A DNA stretch of 64,000 nt from Trichobilharzia regenti (Eukaryota; Platyhelminthes; Trematoda; Strigeidida; Schistosomatidae). Each line of letters begins with the position of its first letter. Position 1 is the stretch's first letter. This document shows, piece by piece, positions 23,239 to 34,186 of this stretch. Position numbers and translations under genes: made by a program. The notes below the pieces were generated by a model that worked only from the letters and a program-made list of their open reading frames with translations, ran no database searches and had not been told where the DNA came from. The stretch is taken from positions 53,416,440 to 53,480,439 of the forward strand of contig OX235262.1 in NCBI GenBank assembly GCA_944472135.2, in the 5' to 3' direction.

Positions 23239-23415
23239 CCGACCTGTAACCGGAAGGTCCTGGGTTCGAATCCCGGTGGGCGCGTACTGATGAAGAGCCC
23301 CAAACCAGGACGAAACAGCTGTCCAGTGCTCCCAGGTTTTCCAGTGGTTTTCTAACCAATGTCGGCCGATGATGAAATCCTGTAACCAATCTACTCAATC
23401 CCTACAAACCAATAC
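23239..23415 (+). mobile_element. SINE-H, plus half of a pair
   Basis: It starts inside the anticodon arm (ctgtaaccggaaggtcctgg), continues gggttcgaatcccggtgg, the ribozyme region and ccagtggttttctaacc, and ends aatccctacaaaccaatac. The ribozyme is of the gatgaag subgroup, where C3 of the core reads A in the stem I register that pairs best. Confidence 0.85.
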
Positions 23416-24121
23416 TTGAATTAACAGAGTAGTTTCTTCTAAAATTGTCAAACAAGAACTGCTTTCATGTTTGACAGTTGCAAATAATCAGTCATTTGTT
23501 TGAACAAATATTGAACACTTATAGTAATGCAAAGATACGCCCCAATAAAAACTGCGTGTGCTTATTGCTTTCGCATGATGACAGGATTAGATAAATGATG
23601 ATAAAATGATATGAGTTGCGGCTTCCACGGATGATTATTTAAAATGACTTGTACGTATTTACAAGTGAAACTAATAGTGATTCCAATTCAAGAGATTAAA
23701 ATCTTCCTCTACTCTCAGAATCAATACGATTCATTTTTTGTAAGTAATATGTGTCCAGTGAGTCACGTATTATTATTTTTTATAAATTCTTGAATTAAAA
23801 CAAAAGCATAAGAAAATGGAAGGGCAATTGTGATATTTGATACACGATTAATTTAAACAGAGACTAAGTTAGAAAAAAACTGCAAAGCTTTCAAACGTTA
23901 TTTGAATTATCATATTTGTAGCTGAATTGTAATTAACGCGTAATTATTCAGATGTAATATATCCCTCCACTTCTACTAATCTCAGTCATCAAATGGCAAA
24001 TTGGATTAAAAAACGGTTAGTATAACCTTTCTTTAAGCTTTGAAGGAGATAAAATATGTCTTGTGCTTGCTGAATGCTTAAGAGACTGCTTCTAGGTAGG
24101 AAGTAAGTTAAGAATATACGT

Positions 24122-25400
24122 ATATATATCCTTTAATTCTTAGAGGAACATAGGGCTTCAGCCGCGCGTCTCCATTGCATTTAGTTCTCTGCCAACTTTT
24201 TCACCCCGCTCCAAGTTTGCCCACATGCTTTCATCTCCCCTTCGCATGACCTCCTCCATGTCACCCTCGAACTGACGACCAACTCGCCGCTTCCCTTTCA
24301 GGTTCCACTCGAGCGATAGCCTGTCTAGTGATGTCACTTGATGGTTTCCTCAGAGTATGGCCAATCCATCTCCATTTCTTCCCCCTTATTTGTTTCACAA
24401 TCGGTTCCTGGTTGGTTCGCTGATTGCCAGAGATCCCTGTTGCTGATCTTTTCTGGCCATCTGATCTTGAGTATTGAGCGAGGACAACTGTTGATGAAGG
24501 TCTGTAGTTTGTTGGAGATCCAAAGTCTCTGATCTGTATAGTAGCACTGACTTCACATTGGAGTTGAAAATCCGGATCTTATTTTCATTTTCAGGCTGAG
24601 TGCTGTTGACTTCCAGAGTAATGAAAGCTTGTCTTGCTTTTCTGATTCTGGCTTTGATATCCTCGTTAGTTCCACCTGTAGTTGAAACGATGATTCCCAG
24701 GTAGGTAGATGGGTGAAGGAGGTTGTTTCTTTAAGATTTCTCCCATTTATGCTGGCTGATTGTTGTCTGTTGTTGTTGTTGCTGCTGCTGTTGACCAGGA
24801 ATCTTCATCACCTCCGTTTTTTCTATGTTCACCTGAAGTCCCTTCTCTGTTTGATGCTTTTTCAGCCAACTTGTTGCTTTTCAGTTGCACATCTTCCAGT
24901 CTATGGGAAATCAGACAAATATCATCGGCGAAGTCCAGATCCTCCAAGTTTTTTGTGTGGGTCCATTTTATACCTGTTTCCTAATTGCTCGTTGTCTGTC
25001 GAATTATCTAATCTACTGCAACCAGGAAGATCATTGGCGATAGTAGACAGCCTTGCCTCACTCCCGTCCTCACTTCGAAGGATTGCGTAGGTTTCCCGTT
25101 TTGGATTACTTGCCATGCAACATTGTCGTATAGCTGTTGGATGAGATGCATAATTGTCGGTGGCACCCCGTAGTAGCGAAGTAGTTGCCAAATCACCTCT
25201 CGATCGATGCTGTCGAAGGCATTTTCAAATTCGATGAAGTTGAGATAGAGAGGTGACTGCCATTCCAAGCTTTATTCCATGATGATCCGTAGTGTGGCGA
25301 TTTTATCAATGCATAACTTGTTTCTCCTGAAACCAGCTTCTTCCGGTCGAAGTTTTTCATCCAGGGCTTAGTAATCGAAAAGTGCGTCAAGGTGTATAGA
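24122..25400 (-). pseudogene. SR2-like RTE non-LTR retrotransposon, RT to 3' tail, decayed
   Basis: Reading 25400 to 24122, RT motif A is FENAFDSIDREVIWQLLRYY (25225), motif B is VRTGVRQGCLLSP (25080) and motif C is EDLDFADDICLIS (24930). A thumb region and a diverged C-terminus follow. The end at 24175-24135 matches the 3' tail of the LINE copy at 3721-4165. A run of gtt/gct triplets (24768-24793) interrupts the frame. The RTE/SR2 assignment rests on the motif spelling and the C-terminal WRW-G...LR...ALEWNP-GKR-G-P block found in related copies. Several frameshifts make it inactive. Confidence 0.85.
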
Positions 25401-25431
25401 AAATCATCTGAATGACTAGCGAATACCATAT

Positions 25432-25457
25432 TATATATATATATATATATATATATA
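25432..25457. repeat. (AT)n microsatellite
   Basis: An AT run at the 5' truncation end of the minus LINE copy 24122-25400. Confidence 0.95.
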
Positions 25458-25859
25458 CTGGTAAGTACCCTTCCACTATTTTACTAGTGAATTTTTACAC
25501 TAATCCTCCTAAAATAAGAATATATCTTCTAAAAGTAGTCGGTGGTGCAAGCCATAATTGCAGAAAAGCATCTGGAATTCTACAGGTGACTGTAATCCCT
25601 TATTTTTAAGTAAAGTGAAGATTTAATTATGAAACAGTATGGGCAAGAAGAATATGAGTCGACATTGTCTGACCAATTTTCAATAATACAAGCCACCCCA
25701 TCATACATAAATCTTTCTTTCCTTGATAGTTATCCACTGTATTTATGACCAGGATGACTTCTTTTGATAAAAAGAAATAATTACGAAGGAATTAAGAAAA
25801 TCAGTTCAAAGAACTCTTAGTGCTGGTGAACTAAACGTGTTATTCTCTACCTAGACTAG

Positions 25860-26190
25860 TCACTTCAGATTGTATCTACCAATTCAACTGCGCTTGTGGA
25901 GCGAGTTATATCGGCCGTTGCTCTAGGAACTTGATCTTTCATGCTCGAGAACATCTCTCACTATGGCTAAGTAAAGGTGTAGTGAAAATCATTAACAGTT
26001 CGATATTGGACCATATGGTGAGAACCGGCTGGGCGCCTAATAAATTTCCAAAAACATCGAAGCACCCCATGCTCCAAAAAGCAGAGGCTATCGCAATTCG
26101 ACTAAAGCAACCAGTGCTTTATGTGCAAAAGAAGCAAGTTCAGCCTATATTACTGCCCTGGCCTACAGTAGAGACTATAAATTCATGAAT
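25860..26190 (+). pseudogene. Penelope-like GIY-YIG fragment
   Basis: The frame reads IYQFNCACGASYIGRCSRNL, then HAREHLSLWLSKGVV, SSILDHMVRTGW and LQKAEAIAIRLKQPVLYVQK, ending LPWP. It has the GIY-YIG core (C-CG-SYIGR), the EH of the active site and the C-terminal LCVQ-like block. The 3' flank to about 26400 includes a cctgatgatgaag...cgaaa motif that resembles a degenerate hammerhead core. Confidence 0.8.
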
Positions 26191-26755
26191 TTGTAGTATT
26201 ATCTCTCCTTGATTTTCTGACATTCAGCTTATTTTATGTTGATGCTACTGAACTGTAATCTATTGAAATTATTATTGGTTCGATGTTATTTAAACAGCAT
26301 TATTGTTGTTCATCACACTAATTCATTCATTCATCATAATGTATATATAACTGTAGAGCCTGATGATGAAGTTATCGAAAAAGGTACTCTTTGTTCAGTA
26401 TCCATTCTTTTGTAAAGTTTATAAAGGTAAATTGTGCTTATAATATCACTTGATTGTCAGTGGGTCGGCTGTTTAATGGTAGAATAGTTGACAATCACGT
26501 ATGTGATCCGGCTTCATTTCCAGTCTGATACACCCCTAAACCTTACCTAGTGAACTAGACAATGGTAAGTTAGGAAAATAGGAGAGGTTGAGAGAGTGAT
26601 TCGGGATCACATTCAATAAAAATTCACCACCATGACTGAAACTTTAAACTTCAAATCTTGTATTCCATTTGGAATGAGAGAGAATGAAATAAAGAAGGAG
26701 CCACTTAACTATCAGAACAGCCTTTATTTCTGAGGAGAATACCCCGTAATGTTTT

Positions 26756-26758
<3 letters not shown>

Positions 26759-26809
<51 letters not shown>
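26759..26809. repeat. (AT)n microsatellite, about 50 bp
   Basis: An uninterrupted AT run of about 25 units, the longest in the window. The exact length is probably polymorphic. Confidence 0.95.
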
Positions 26810-26810
<1 letters not shown>

Positions 26811-27334
26811 TGAAACACGTTAAAAACTGGCATTCATTTTTCTTGTCATAATATTCTGACTTAGGAAAATGGAGTGTAGGGATGACTGAAATGGAAATCG
26901 CTATGGGGTAACAATAATCATTCCACTTTATCGTTAATAACCCAATGACATTCGTTATATGATACTTGAATGTTTAGATAACCAACTGTGTTCATCTATC
27001 ACTGTAACCTTTAGTGCTAACTGTTCATCAGTGGTTGTTCAATCAATTAATAAACATTGAAGTTTTAACTGGCCACTTAGAAAACAAAATATGTTTCGTG
27101 TTATTTGATTGTGTTAGGCAGTAGTTGGATACGAGACACACGTTTTGTCTTCCCTAAGACCCGTCGGCTGGATTCACCATCATCTCAGTGGGGATTGATA
27201 TACACTCTGGGGCTCTAGACCAGTAGTCATCATTTGAAATGTTAGAGCATTATATCCCAGAACAGCAAGCCACGGAAACCGCATTTCACATAAAGCCTAT
27301 TACTAATAATTCAAAGAATTAGTAGAGTTTTCAA

Positions 27335-27560
27335 GTATTGGTTTTGAATAGAGTATTATTTGATTGTTTGAAAGATTTCGGCATGAGATGAGGTTAGTTT
27401 GAGAATCATTGGGAAACCAGGGTGTACTGGACACCTGTCTCATCCTAGTTTAGGATTAATCAGCGGTATACATCCACGGCCAAGCTTCTGGTTACAAGGC
27501 AAGCTTGTAGACCATTTAGCCACTGGGATCCGATTCAATGGCCGATGAACTTTTCAAATT
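27335..27560 (-). mobile_element. SINE-H, degenerate
   Basis: The minus strand has gatcccagtggctaaatgg, tctacaagcttgcc and cttgtaaccagaagc. The B box is deleted and the ribozyme boxes are altered (ggatgagacagg). Confidence 0.7.
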
Positions 27561-27769
27561 CGCAGTGTGAAACACCCTGCAGGGTTTTAAGCTGAGGTAA
27601 AGATTAGAAGTTAGACATCGTTTTCAACAGTTCACTTTCTATCAGAGAATAATTTCATCTGATCGAAAACATTTAGTGATATGGCAATATTTCCTGATGA
27701 CATTTCAAACAAAATTCACTGCTTATAATTAGCTCAAAGTAGTCAGGTTTTTGGAATATAGAAAATTTA

Positions 27770-28165
27770 ACCAGGCCGAGAACGACTGGTCCCAAGAAGA
27801 TAAACAGCTTATAGAAAAACTCAAGAATCACAGTGAATGCACTATCACAATCACATAATAGGGTGGAGTAGACCTACAACTCTGCTAAGTAATATAAGTA
27901 TGTAGATAGAGATAGGTTGATTACCGCATCTTTTTTCACCGAATCTACACCTAGGATGTGCTATAGGAATGAGATTACGCCGATGCCAGAGATAAGAAAA
28001 ACCTTACCACCAAAAAAGTCAAAGGATAAGAGATAACGGCATTACATACACAAAGTTTGAAAGTTATTTAAGTGCCTTGATATGACTATGAGCAGCAATA
28101 AAATGTGCTCGAAACGTCATCACTAAGTCATACTATATCCCTGGATTTCTTATCAAATAAAAATA
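27770..28165 (+). repeat. Probable 3' part of a Penelope-like element
   Basis: The sequence near 28085-28130 (tgagcagcaataaaatgtgctcgaaacg, split here by position only) closely resembles the 3' region of the 39300-39760 Penelope fragment near 39675-39710, with the same tatgagca/gtaataa and gctcgaaacgt blocks. No protein domain is readable upstream. The call rests on this match alone. Confidence 0.35.
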
Positions 28166-29040
28166 ATAATTTTCTAATGGAATCATAATATCTCACAATG
28201 TCCAAATTCTATTTTGATATCAACCTTGAGTAGCCTAAATAAAACACAAACCTGTTTGATAGGAAGTAGTTTAGCATGAGAAAGTGAGTCTATTTTTGAC
28301 CTGTAACCTAGCACTAACAACCAGAGTGCAGCCTCTTGCCTTTTGTCAAGTTGACATCAACACATAATATTCCTTCAACCAGTATAAAATGCAAAAAAAT
28401 GAAAGTAACTGTTAGCAATCTGATAAAAGTTTCGTTTTCCCATGTAAGTATCACCTTTAAAAAATATATAAATTTATAATAACAATATCATATTCCAACA
28501 TTAATCGGTAAAGATGAAAGAAATTTAAGAATAGTGGTATTATTTTTATGAAATCTTGCTGATGTACACGCATATGTTTCAGTTATTGAGATATTAAAAA
28601 AAAAACCCGGAAATAAATCATTGAACATTGAAAACTGGTACTGGTACTGCCTAGCTCACGTTCGCCTAACATGTGTTCAACGAAGGAACAAACAAACAAC
28701 AGGAAATTATTATTCAGAAATAAACAATAGAGATATTTCAGTGACATACAATAGGAGTAAGAGAACTTTTCTTACAATAATAAAGTAAATGTTTAGATTG
28801 CATGTGATTGGCTGGTGTGAATCAGTTAAGAATGAGAAAGTACAGCATTATTTCCCTAATAACCTAATTGTTAAATATCTAAACCTGTAATTACTTGAAT
28901 TATTTGAATATAGATATAATCTGAAATGGGTAGTGAATAGAATAACCGAAATTGCATGACTCTCTTTACCTGTCTGTTGAAGATATTTATGGCTAGCATG
29001 GAGAAAAACTACTTAATGCCTTCACTGTATGCTATGGAAC

Positions 29041-29282
29041 TCAAAAGTGTATTTCGGAGACTTAAATTAATAGCAACAATCGCTTTACTCTGAATAGTAT
29101 TTGTATAATGTACAGAATTTTCAGTGATATTCATTGCATGGTAGTTTCCTTTTGTCCATGGTCAAAAGTGTATTTCGGAGACTTAAATTAATAGCAACAA
29201 TCGCTTTACTCTGAATAGTATTTGTATAATGTACAGAATTTTCAGTGATATTCATTGCATGGTAGTTTCCTTTTGTCCATGG
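29041..29282. repeat. Perfect tandem duplication, 2 x 121 bp
   Basis: Copies 29041-29161 and 29162-29282 look identical, each running from tcaaaagtgtatttcggaga to tttccttttgtccatgg. The unit lies at the left end of a dispersed repeat whose relative is at 41500-41790. Confidence 0.92.
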
Positions 29283-29470
29283 TCTTCAAATAGTAACTGA
29301 CATTAAGTCGTGTGGCATACTTCTGTCTGACCCGAAGCGAAAACCATTCACTTATGATATCACATCTTCGCCCCCTTCGAGAATCGTACAACATTTGGTT
29401 GAGCGTCAATTGGAAAGGGTGCAGGAGAACAGCAATTGACCCGATAGCATAGAAATAATTGAAGACTGGA
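29283..29470 (+). repeat. Dispersed repeat, copy 1 (continues tandem unit)
   Basis: It shares blocks caaatagtaactgaca, cttctgtctgac, gaaaaccattcacttatgat, cgagaatcg and caacatttggttgag, in order, with 41600-41780. No protein was recognised. It could be an untranslated part of a retroelement. Confidence 0.6.
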
Positions 29471-29584
29471 GGTAATCAGTCTTATTTTTTTCAGGCAGTG
29501 GCAGTTTGGACTAAAAGTCTCATGTACAGTTATCCCATGTGTTTGGATAGACTGTCAATCATGATTTTGCGGATTTTCCTCGAA

Positions 29585-29880
29585 TGAGCTCCTCAATGAG
29601 CCAGTAACACATCGAAGAAGACATTGTGAAATGGTTGCGCTATATCGTGAATCGGCAGAAGTTAGAATTCATGGGCTGTCCATTGGATTGGGTCCCAGTG
29701 ACTCAATGGTCTACGAACTGACCTTGTAACCAGAAGGTCCTGGGTTAGAACCCCTGTGGTGGGTGCGTACCGATGAACAGGACGAAACAGCTACCCAGTA
29801 CTCCCAGATGGTTTTCCAATGGTTTTCTAATTGATGCCAGCTCATGATGAAATCCTCCATCCAATTAAAACTTTGTAATT
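29585..29880 (+). mobile_element. SINE-H, ribozyme internally deleted
   Basis: It has a 5' extension, gggtcccagtgactcaatgg, ccttgtaaccagaaggtcc, gggttagaacccc, then gtgcgtaccgatgaacaggacg and aaacagctacccagtactcc, in blocks. Most of stem II is deleted. Confidence 0.8.
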
Positions 29881-29954
29881 CATCCACTTCAACTCTACCT
29901 TATTTAGGATATCATTTTAATTGCCTTTATTCTTTTCATATGTACATTTGTATT

Positions 29955-30080
29955 ACATTTTTTCATATTTATATAACTGTAGAGCCTGATTAAGAATTTA
30001 TTGAAAACAACTGTTCGCTCACAGTCATCTTGTTCTGATTGTATTGTTGTTCAGAAGTGTTTCAAAATGAATAAAAATCC
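29955..30080 (+). repeat. 3' end fragment related to Penelope copy at 25860-26400
   Basis: It shares tataactgtagagcctgat and a following attgaaaa block with the 3' flank of the 26190-26400 element. The core hammerhead-like letters are lost here (gattaagaa). No coding sequence is attached. Confidence 0.35.
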
Positions 30081-30359
30081 CCAAAAATGAAGATTTTCGG
30101 GGAATTAACACTCTGTTTGTATACAATGGTGGATGGATTTCAGTGTAGAGGAAATGTATTCAGTCTTTAACGGTATGGGAGAACCGTGTCCTTCACATGT
30201 CTGAACCACTTAAAAATTAAGGATTTGCAATGATCAGGAATAGTCATCAATTACTGTCTGCGAAGTGTCATATTATTAAGAATCCCAAAGTGAGTTGTTT
30301 ACATTAAATTTAGATTCTAAATGAGTGAATTATAATTATAATTTAATTTATTATAATTT

Positions 30360-30436
30360 TTGGGTCCCAGAGGCTCAATGGTCTACAAGTTCGCTAGCCT
30401 TGTAACCAGAAGGTCCTGGGTTCGGACGCCGGTAGT
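30360..30436 (+). mobile_element. SINE-H, head only
   Basis: It holds tgggtcccagaggctcaatg, cttgtaaccagaaggtcc and gggttcggacgccgg and then stops 20 bp before a SINE-E copy. The tRNA-Thr-like anticodon loop cttgtaa is clear. Confidence 0.75.
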
Positions 30437-30454
30437 GTAGTTAAATTCCAGTGC

Positions 30455-30672
30455 GTCGGTGTCACAGCGATTAGGACGTTCGCCGACCATTCACACTGTC
30501 CAGGGTTCGATTCCCCGCCGACTCACTCCTTTCCCTCGCTAAGCTGGTAAAGAGGAAAGTTTGGGCATGAGGCTAGCAACCCCATCCTGTAAAAATAAAC
30601 ACTGCTACAGAAACTTCAAGCCATTAGCTTGAAGCCCTTTGCTTCAATGAGAACGTGAAGGAAAAATTATTT
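30455..30672 (+). mobile_element. SINE-E
   Basis: It has the head gcgtcggtgtcacagcgatt, gttcgattccccgccgac, the body caaccccatcctgtaaaaat and the tail gaagccctttgcttcaatg, ending in a short A-rich run. It lies 18 bp after a truncated SINE-H head. Confidence 0.85.
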
Positions 30673-31511
30673 GCCTTGAAAGTGAAATAACAAGACTAAG
30701 TAATTTTAGATTTCAGATAATTTGATTTGGAAGTTTACCGAAAAAAATCGAAAACAGTTGGGGCCTAAAGGTTCCCAGTTCAGGAGTGGCGCCAATCTAA
30801 GCCACAGAAGCAAACCCGTTCTTCACTTCACATTTTAAACATTTCAATATACGTTTAAATCTACCCATTATCATTTATCATCTTGCTTAACTTTTATTTC
30901 TAGGCTTCAAAAAATATTGACACTGCGTATTGACTGAATCACAAAGTTTTGAACACAATTTATTGTTCATAATAACATCACTTGTAAATATGAAGCTTCA
31001 AAACATGATTTTCATAGTTTTCTTCCTTCCTTCCCATTTGTTGTAGGGGTAGTAGAATTTTCAAGATGTGCGGGACAGGTGTTAAATCATTCTTATTGTA
31101 TATACTCTCAGTTGATTCGATAAATAAATTTTCAGTAATCACTCTTCCCCTTAATCCTATGACACTAAATTTGAGGTGTGTCACCCTGTAACCTTTATTG
31201 TATGTTCGCATATGTTCGTGTATAATGATACACCTGAGACTTTTTAAATAACTTTATCTTATGAGGGTGGACTAATGTAGATTTTAATTAATTCTATCCT
31301 ACTACTCTGTCCAATGGCATTTAAACTTATAATTCTAGCATCTGACTACCCCTGTGATAAACAGAAAACAAGAACGAGAACTGTAACCTCAAGTTTCAAA
31401 GTTGTTTGGTTATAAATAATGTGATTACAAACAATAAACTGTGTTAGAAATGTCATCCATTAAATAATGTCGTTTCCGTGTGTAATATATGTACAATAAA
31501 CGAATAAATAT

Positions 31512-31725
31512 GGCCTACTGAGTCGTGTCCCTGTAGATGAGTAAAGTTCGATCTACCCTCATAACTGGAAGGTCTTTAGTTCGAAAACCAGGGGGTGTGC
31601 ACTACCGATAAGTCCCTAAGTAAGACGAAATGCCCCTCCGGTACTCCCTGATTTTCAGTGGTTCTCTTACTGGTATCAATCCGTGACCAGACTTGAAAAA
31701 AATCAAATGTCTACAGACAAACACA
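31512..31725 (+). mobile_element. SINE-H, degenerate
   Basis: It reads cataactggaaggtc, agttcgaaaaccagg, gtgtgcactaccgataag, tccctaagtaagacgaaatg and ggtactccctgattttc. The GAAA box persists; the first core box is damaged. Confidence 0.65.
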
Positions 31726-32070
31726 TGAAACTTAATATACATTACCATAGCACCCAAACTTTACATATTCATTATAAGGAGTGATATTATTAATGCTATT
31801 ATTTGAATTTTATACGTTTCCTCTTTCTCGGTTGAATCGGTATAGACGACGAAAAGGAGCAAAATAGATTTCTCAAGTGTGGTTGCATTTCCAACTGTAT
31901 CACAAACTGAAGTAGCAAACACGATCAACCCAGTGTTTTAATAGTAATAAAATCATGGATAGTCTTAAAACTGATATTATTATAATGTAAATGCATGATA
32001 TAAAAATGCTCATTAGAATAAAATAAGTTCCTCAGTTTAATTTTAACATTTCAATAAATTTAATTCCTAC

Positions 32071-32523
32071 CGTTTGGTGTATAAAAGGCGATGATAGATG
32101 AATACGGTGATCTCCCATTTTGATTTCTTGCAATAATTCGAACAAAATATAGTGTATTCGGTTGCATTCTTAATAAGCCAGCCTCTGTACTTTTTCCGTT
32201 TACTGATCTTTCTATCCATTTCCCTTTAGACTGTTTTGAGTTAGTAGTTAAATATAAAACTGACCCAAGAATTCTTCCATTTGGATAACTTGGTGGATCC
32301 CATTTAATTAACATTGTTACAGCAAGTCGTGAACTGGGACTATCTTTTTCATGGTTTCTGTTGGCATGCACTGAAGTTGAAGAATCTTCAGGTTCAGAAG
32401 AAACTGTTGTAGAAGTAGTAGAAGTGCTGGCTGATGAGAAGTCTAGTAGCTGAAGTTTCGTATGCAATCGATTGTTTAGCTTTAATTTTGTCAATCGTAT
32501 GTTTGATGGGGCATCTTTTGGAC
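32071..32523 (-). CDS. DCC: Exon: FN3 domain 6
   Basis: The acceptor cttttgaag precedes 32523 and the donor gtagga occupies 32070-32065; phase 1 on both sides. It starts with PKDAPSNIRLTKLKL, then a Ser/Thr-rich insertion (SSASTSTTSTTVSSEPEDSS) lies between strands A and B. The rest is canonical: TMLIKWDPPSYPNGRILGSV, a W-containing E strand and LYFVRIIARNQNGRSPYSSI, ending FYTPN. Vertebrate DCC FN6 has the same NGKI...LFYT...W...YYFRIQARN...G.GPLS layout. FN5-FN6 is the netrin/RGM-binding membrane-proximal module in this family. Confidence 0.92.
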
Positions 32524-33459
32524 CTTCAAAAGAAAACAAATTGAAAAAACCAGTAGAAATAAGCTATTAATTACTACAGAAACGTATACACTGAGTAAAC
32601 ACCGCCTAATATTCTCCATAATCTAAGAAAATGAGATCTTTTGAATAAAAGTGACACAAATGATCGATAAATCATGATAAAGAAAAAAGGTATCCGAAAT
32701 AGACAACTATATGGCACAAGAATGATTTAAGAAGTTGTAGACTATGTAGACAGAAGTCATTCTGATGCGTGAATCCTCGTTCTATGAAAAAAATGCCGAT
32801 GAACATATGTGCATCACTTTTCAGCATACTAGACATTACGGGCATCCAAGTATAACCAATTTTTGAGAAGATTATAAAAAACCAAACAAGGTTAAGTCAC
32901 TGAGTTTTAGGATTCTGTGTCATTCATATATTACACTAGATTATTAATTCATATTACAGACTTTCAGTTTTAATACTAATAGATAAAAGAATGTCAACAG
33001 ATTCATCTGGTTGGTTGTGAAGGGAAGGAATTGGAAATGACAACGTAGAAAACTAACTTTCTTCCAAATAGTCAAAGGTGACTGGAAGAGTGACCCACCT
33101 GTCTATATTTGTGTTATTCATACGAATTACTACAGACTGAACCACATTATTTAGGCAAATGGCTACAGACAATATATCAAAACTAACTAATAGTTCTAAA
33201 AAGCAAAATGGAGGAAGCATTCAAGAGAAGACGTACCAGATTTAAACTGAAGGCCAGAATGATGAAATTTGAATGTGCCCTGCTCATTCCTAGAGTAATA
33301 AAATTTATTCTCTACTCTGAATAGAAGATGACTGGCAGCAGACTTAAGTTCTGGCTATCTTACCAGACAACGATTACACTCAATTATTATTTCCATACTT
33401 AATATTTTTATTTAAAGTTCCGATCAACATAAAAGTCATTGCCTTATTCGGAATGAATA

Positions 33460-34070
33460 AGAAAACCAGATTTACATAGGGAGGACCCATCGGTCTCTGC
33501 GGGTTGCGGCTACAGAACACATTCCAAAGTGGCTGCAACAACAAATGAAATCGCCAAATACAATTGACCCGGAAATAGATGTCCAACATCATCTATAACG
33601 AAGCATATTATAGAGACGGGTCATAAGGTTGATTTTAACAATGCCTTTAAGCCAATATATAAAACAAGGTTGGGTCACATACTTAAATTCATTGAAGCCT
33701 TAGCCATTAAAAGACTTAAACCTGTCTTATGCGTCCAAAAGTTATTTGTTATCACCTTAAACCTGCCTTGGTAATCCAATTTAGAACAGAGGACCAATTT
33801 ACTTCAGAATAATTTCAAACCCCTTCTTTGCCTTGTTTTTCCTCTCTTTATCTTTCTTACCCACACCTTTTGCGTCTCCCTACCCATTATTTGTCACCTT
33901 GACCTGTACACAATCTGACCTGTATTGTAATTATTCATGCCTTCTTGCCTTCTATAAAAACTGTGTATGACAAGTATGTGTGTGATCAGAATGTCCGAAA
34001 TGTGTTTCGCCAATACATTACACGCTTCAGATAAACTACGTCTTCTTATTGTGTTGTCGACATTTAAAAT
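33460..34070 (+). pseudogene. Penelope-like GIY-YIG fragment with 3' region
   Basis: From 33484 the frames read IYIGRTHRSLRVAATEHIPK with WLQQQ. After a stop and a frameshift come RSILETGHKVDFNNAFKPIY and LKFIEALAIKRLKPVLCVQK. This is a Penelope GIY-YIG domain with disabling changes. The 3' flank carries gatcagaatgtccgaaatg near 33990-34010, possibly a decayed hammerhead. Confidence 0.75.
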
Positions 34071-34186
34071 AACCAAAAAGCAGCTATTGTTGTAGCAGTA
34101 AACTAGAATAAGTCAGATTCACATCTCAAATGATCGAACAGTAAACCTTTGAATAGCACTTAGAACATACAGGTCCACAAATCAAT

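Larger units (their letters stand above)
8521..32070 (-). other. Giant intron (about 23.5 kb) between FN6 and transmembrane exons
   Basis: The intron is bounded by a gtagga donor at 32070 and a ttatacag acceptor at 8521, both phase 1. Contents from left to right include a 66-bp-arm hairpin at 10755-10903, a Merlin relic at 12571-13345, a CR1-type LINE C-terminus near 16490-16850, inverted SINE-H pairs around 22285-23415, an SR2-like LINE at 24122-25400, Penelope remnants and a 121-bp tandem duplication at 29041-29282. Stretches 9130-10300, 13460-15200, 19100-20150, 20600-21320 and 23420-24110 show no recognisable feature. Confidence 0.75.

Noticed and set aside
24713..25090. Overlapping plus-strand frames of 74-125 codons
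   Set aside because: They are antisense to the RT-encoding LINE on the minus strand.
26465..26535. tRNA-like A box (ttaatggtagaatag)
   Set aside because: B box is poor and stems do not pair; no family copy elsewhere in the window.
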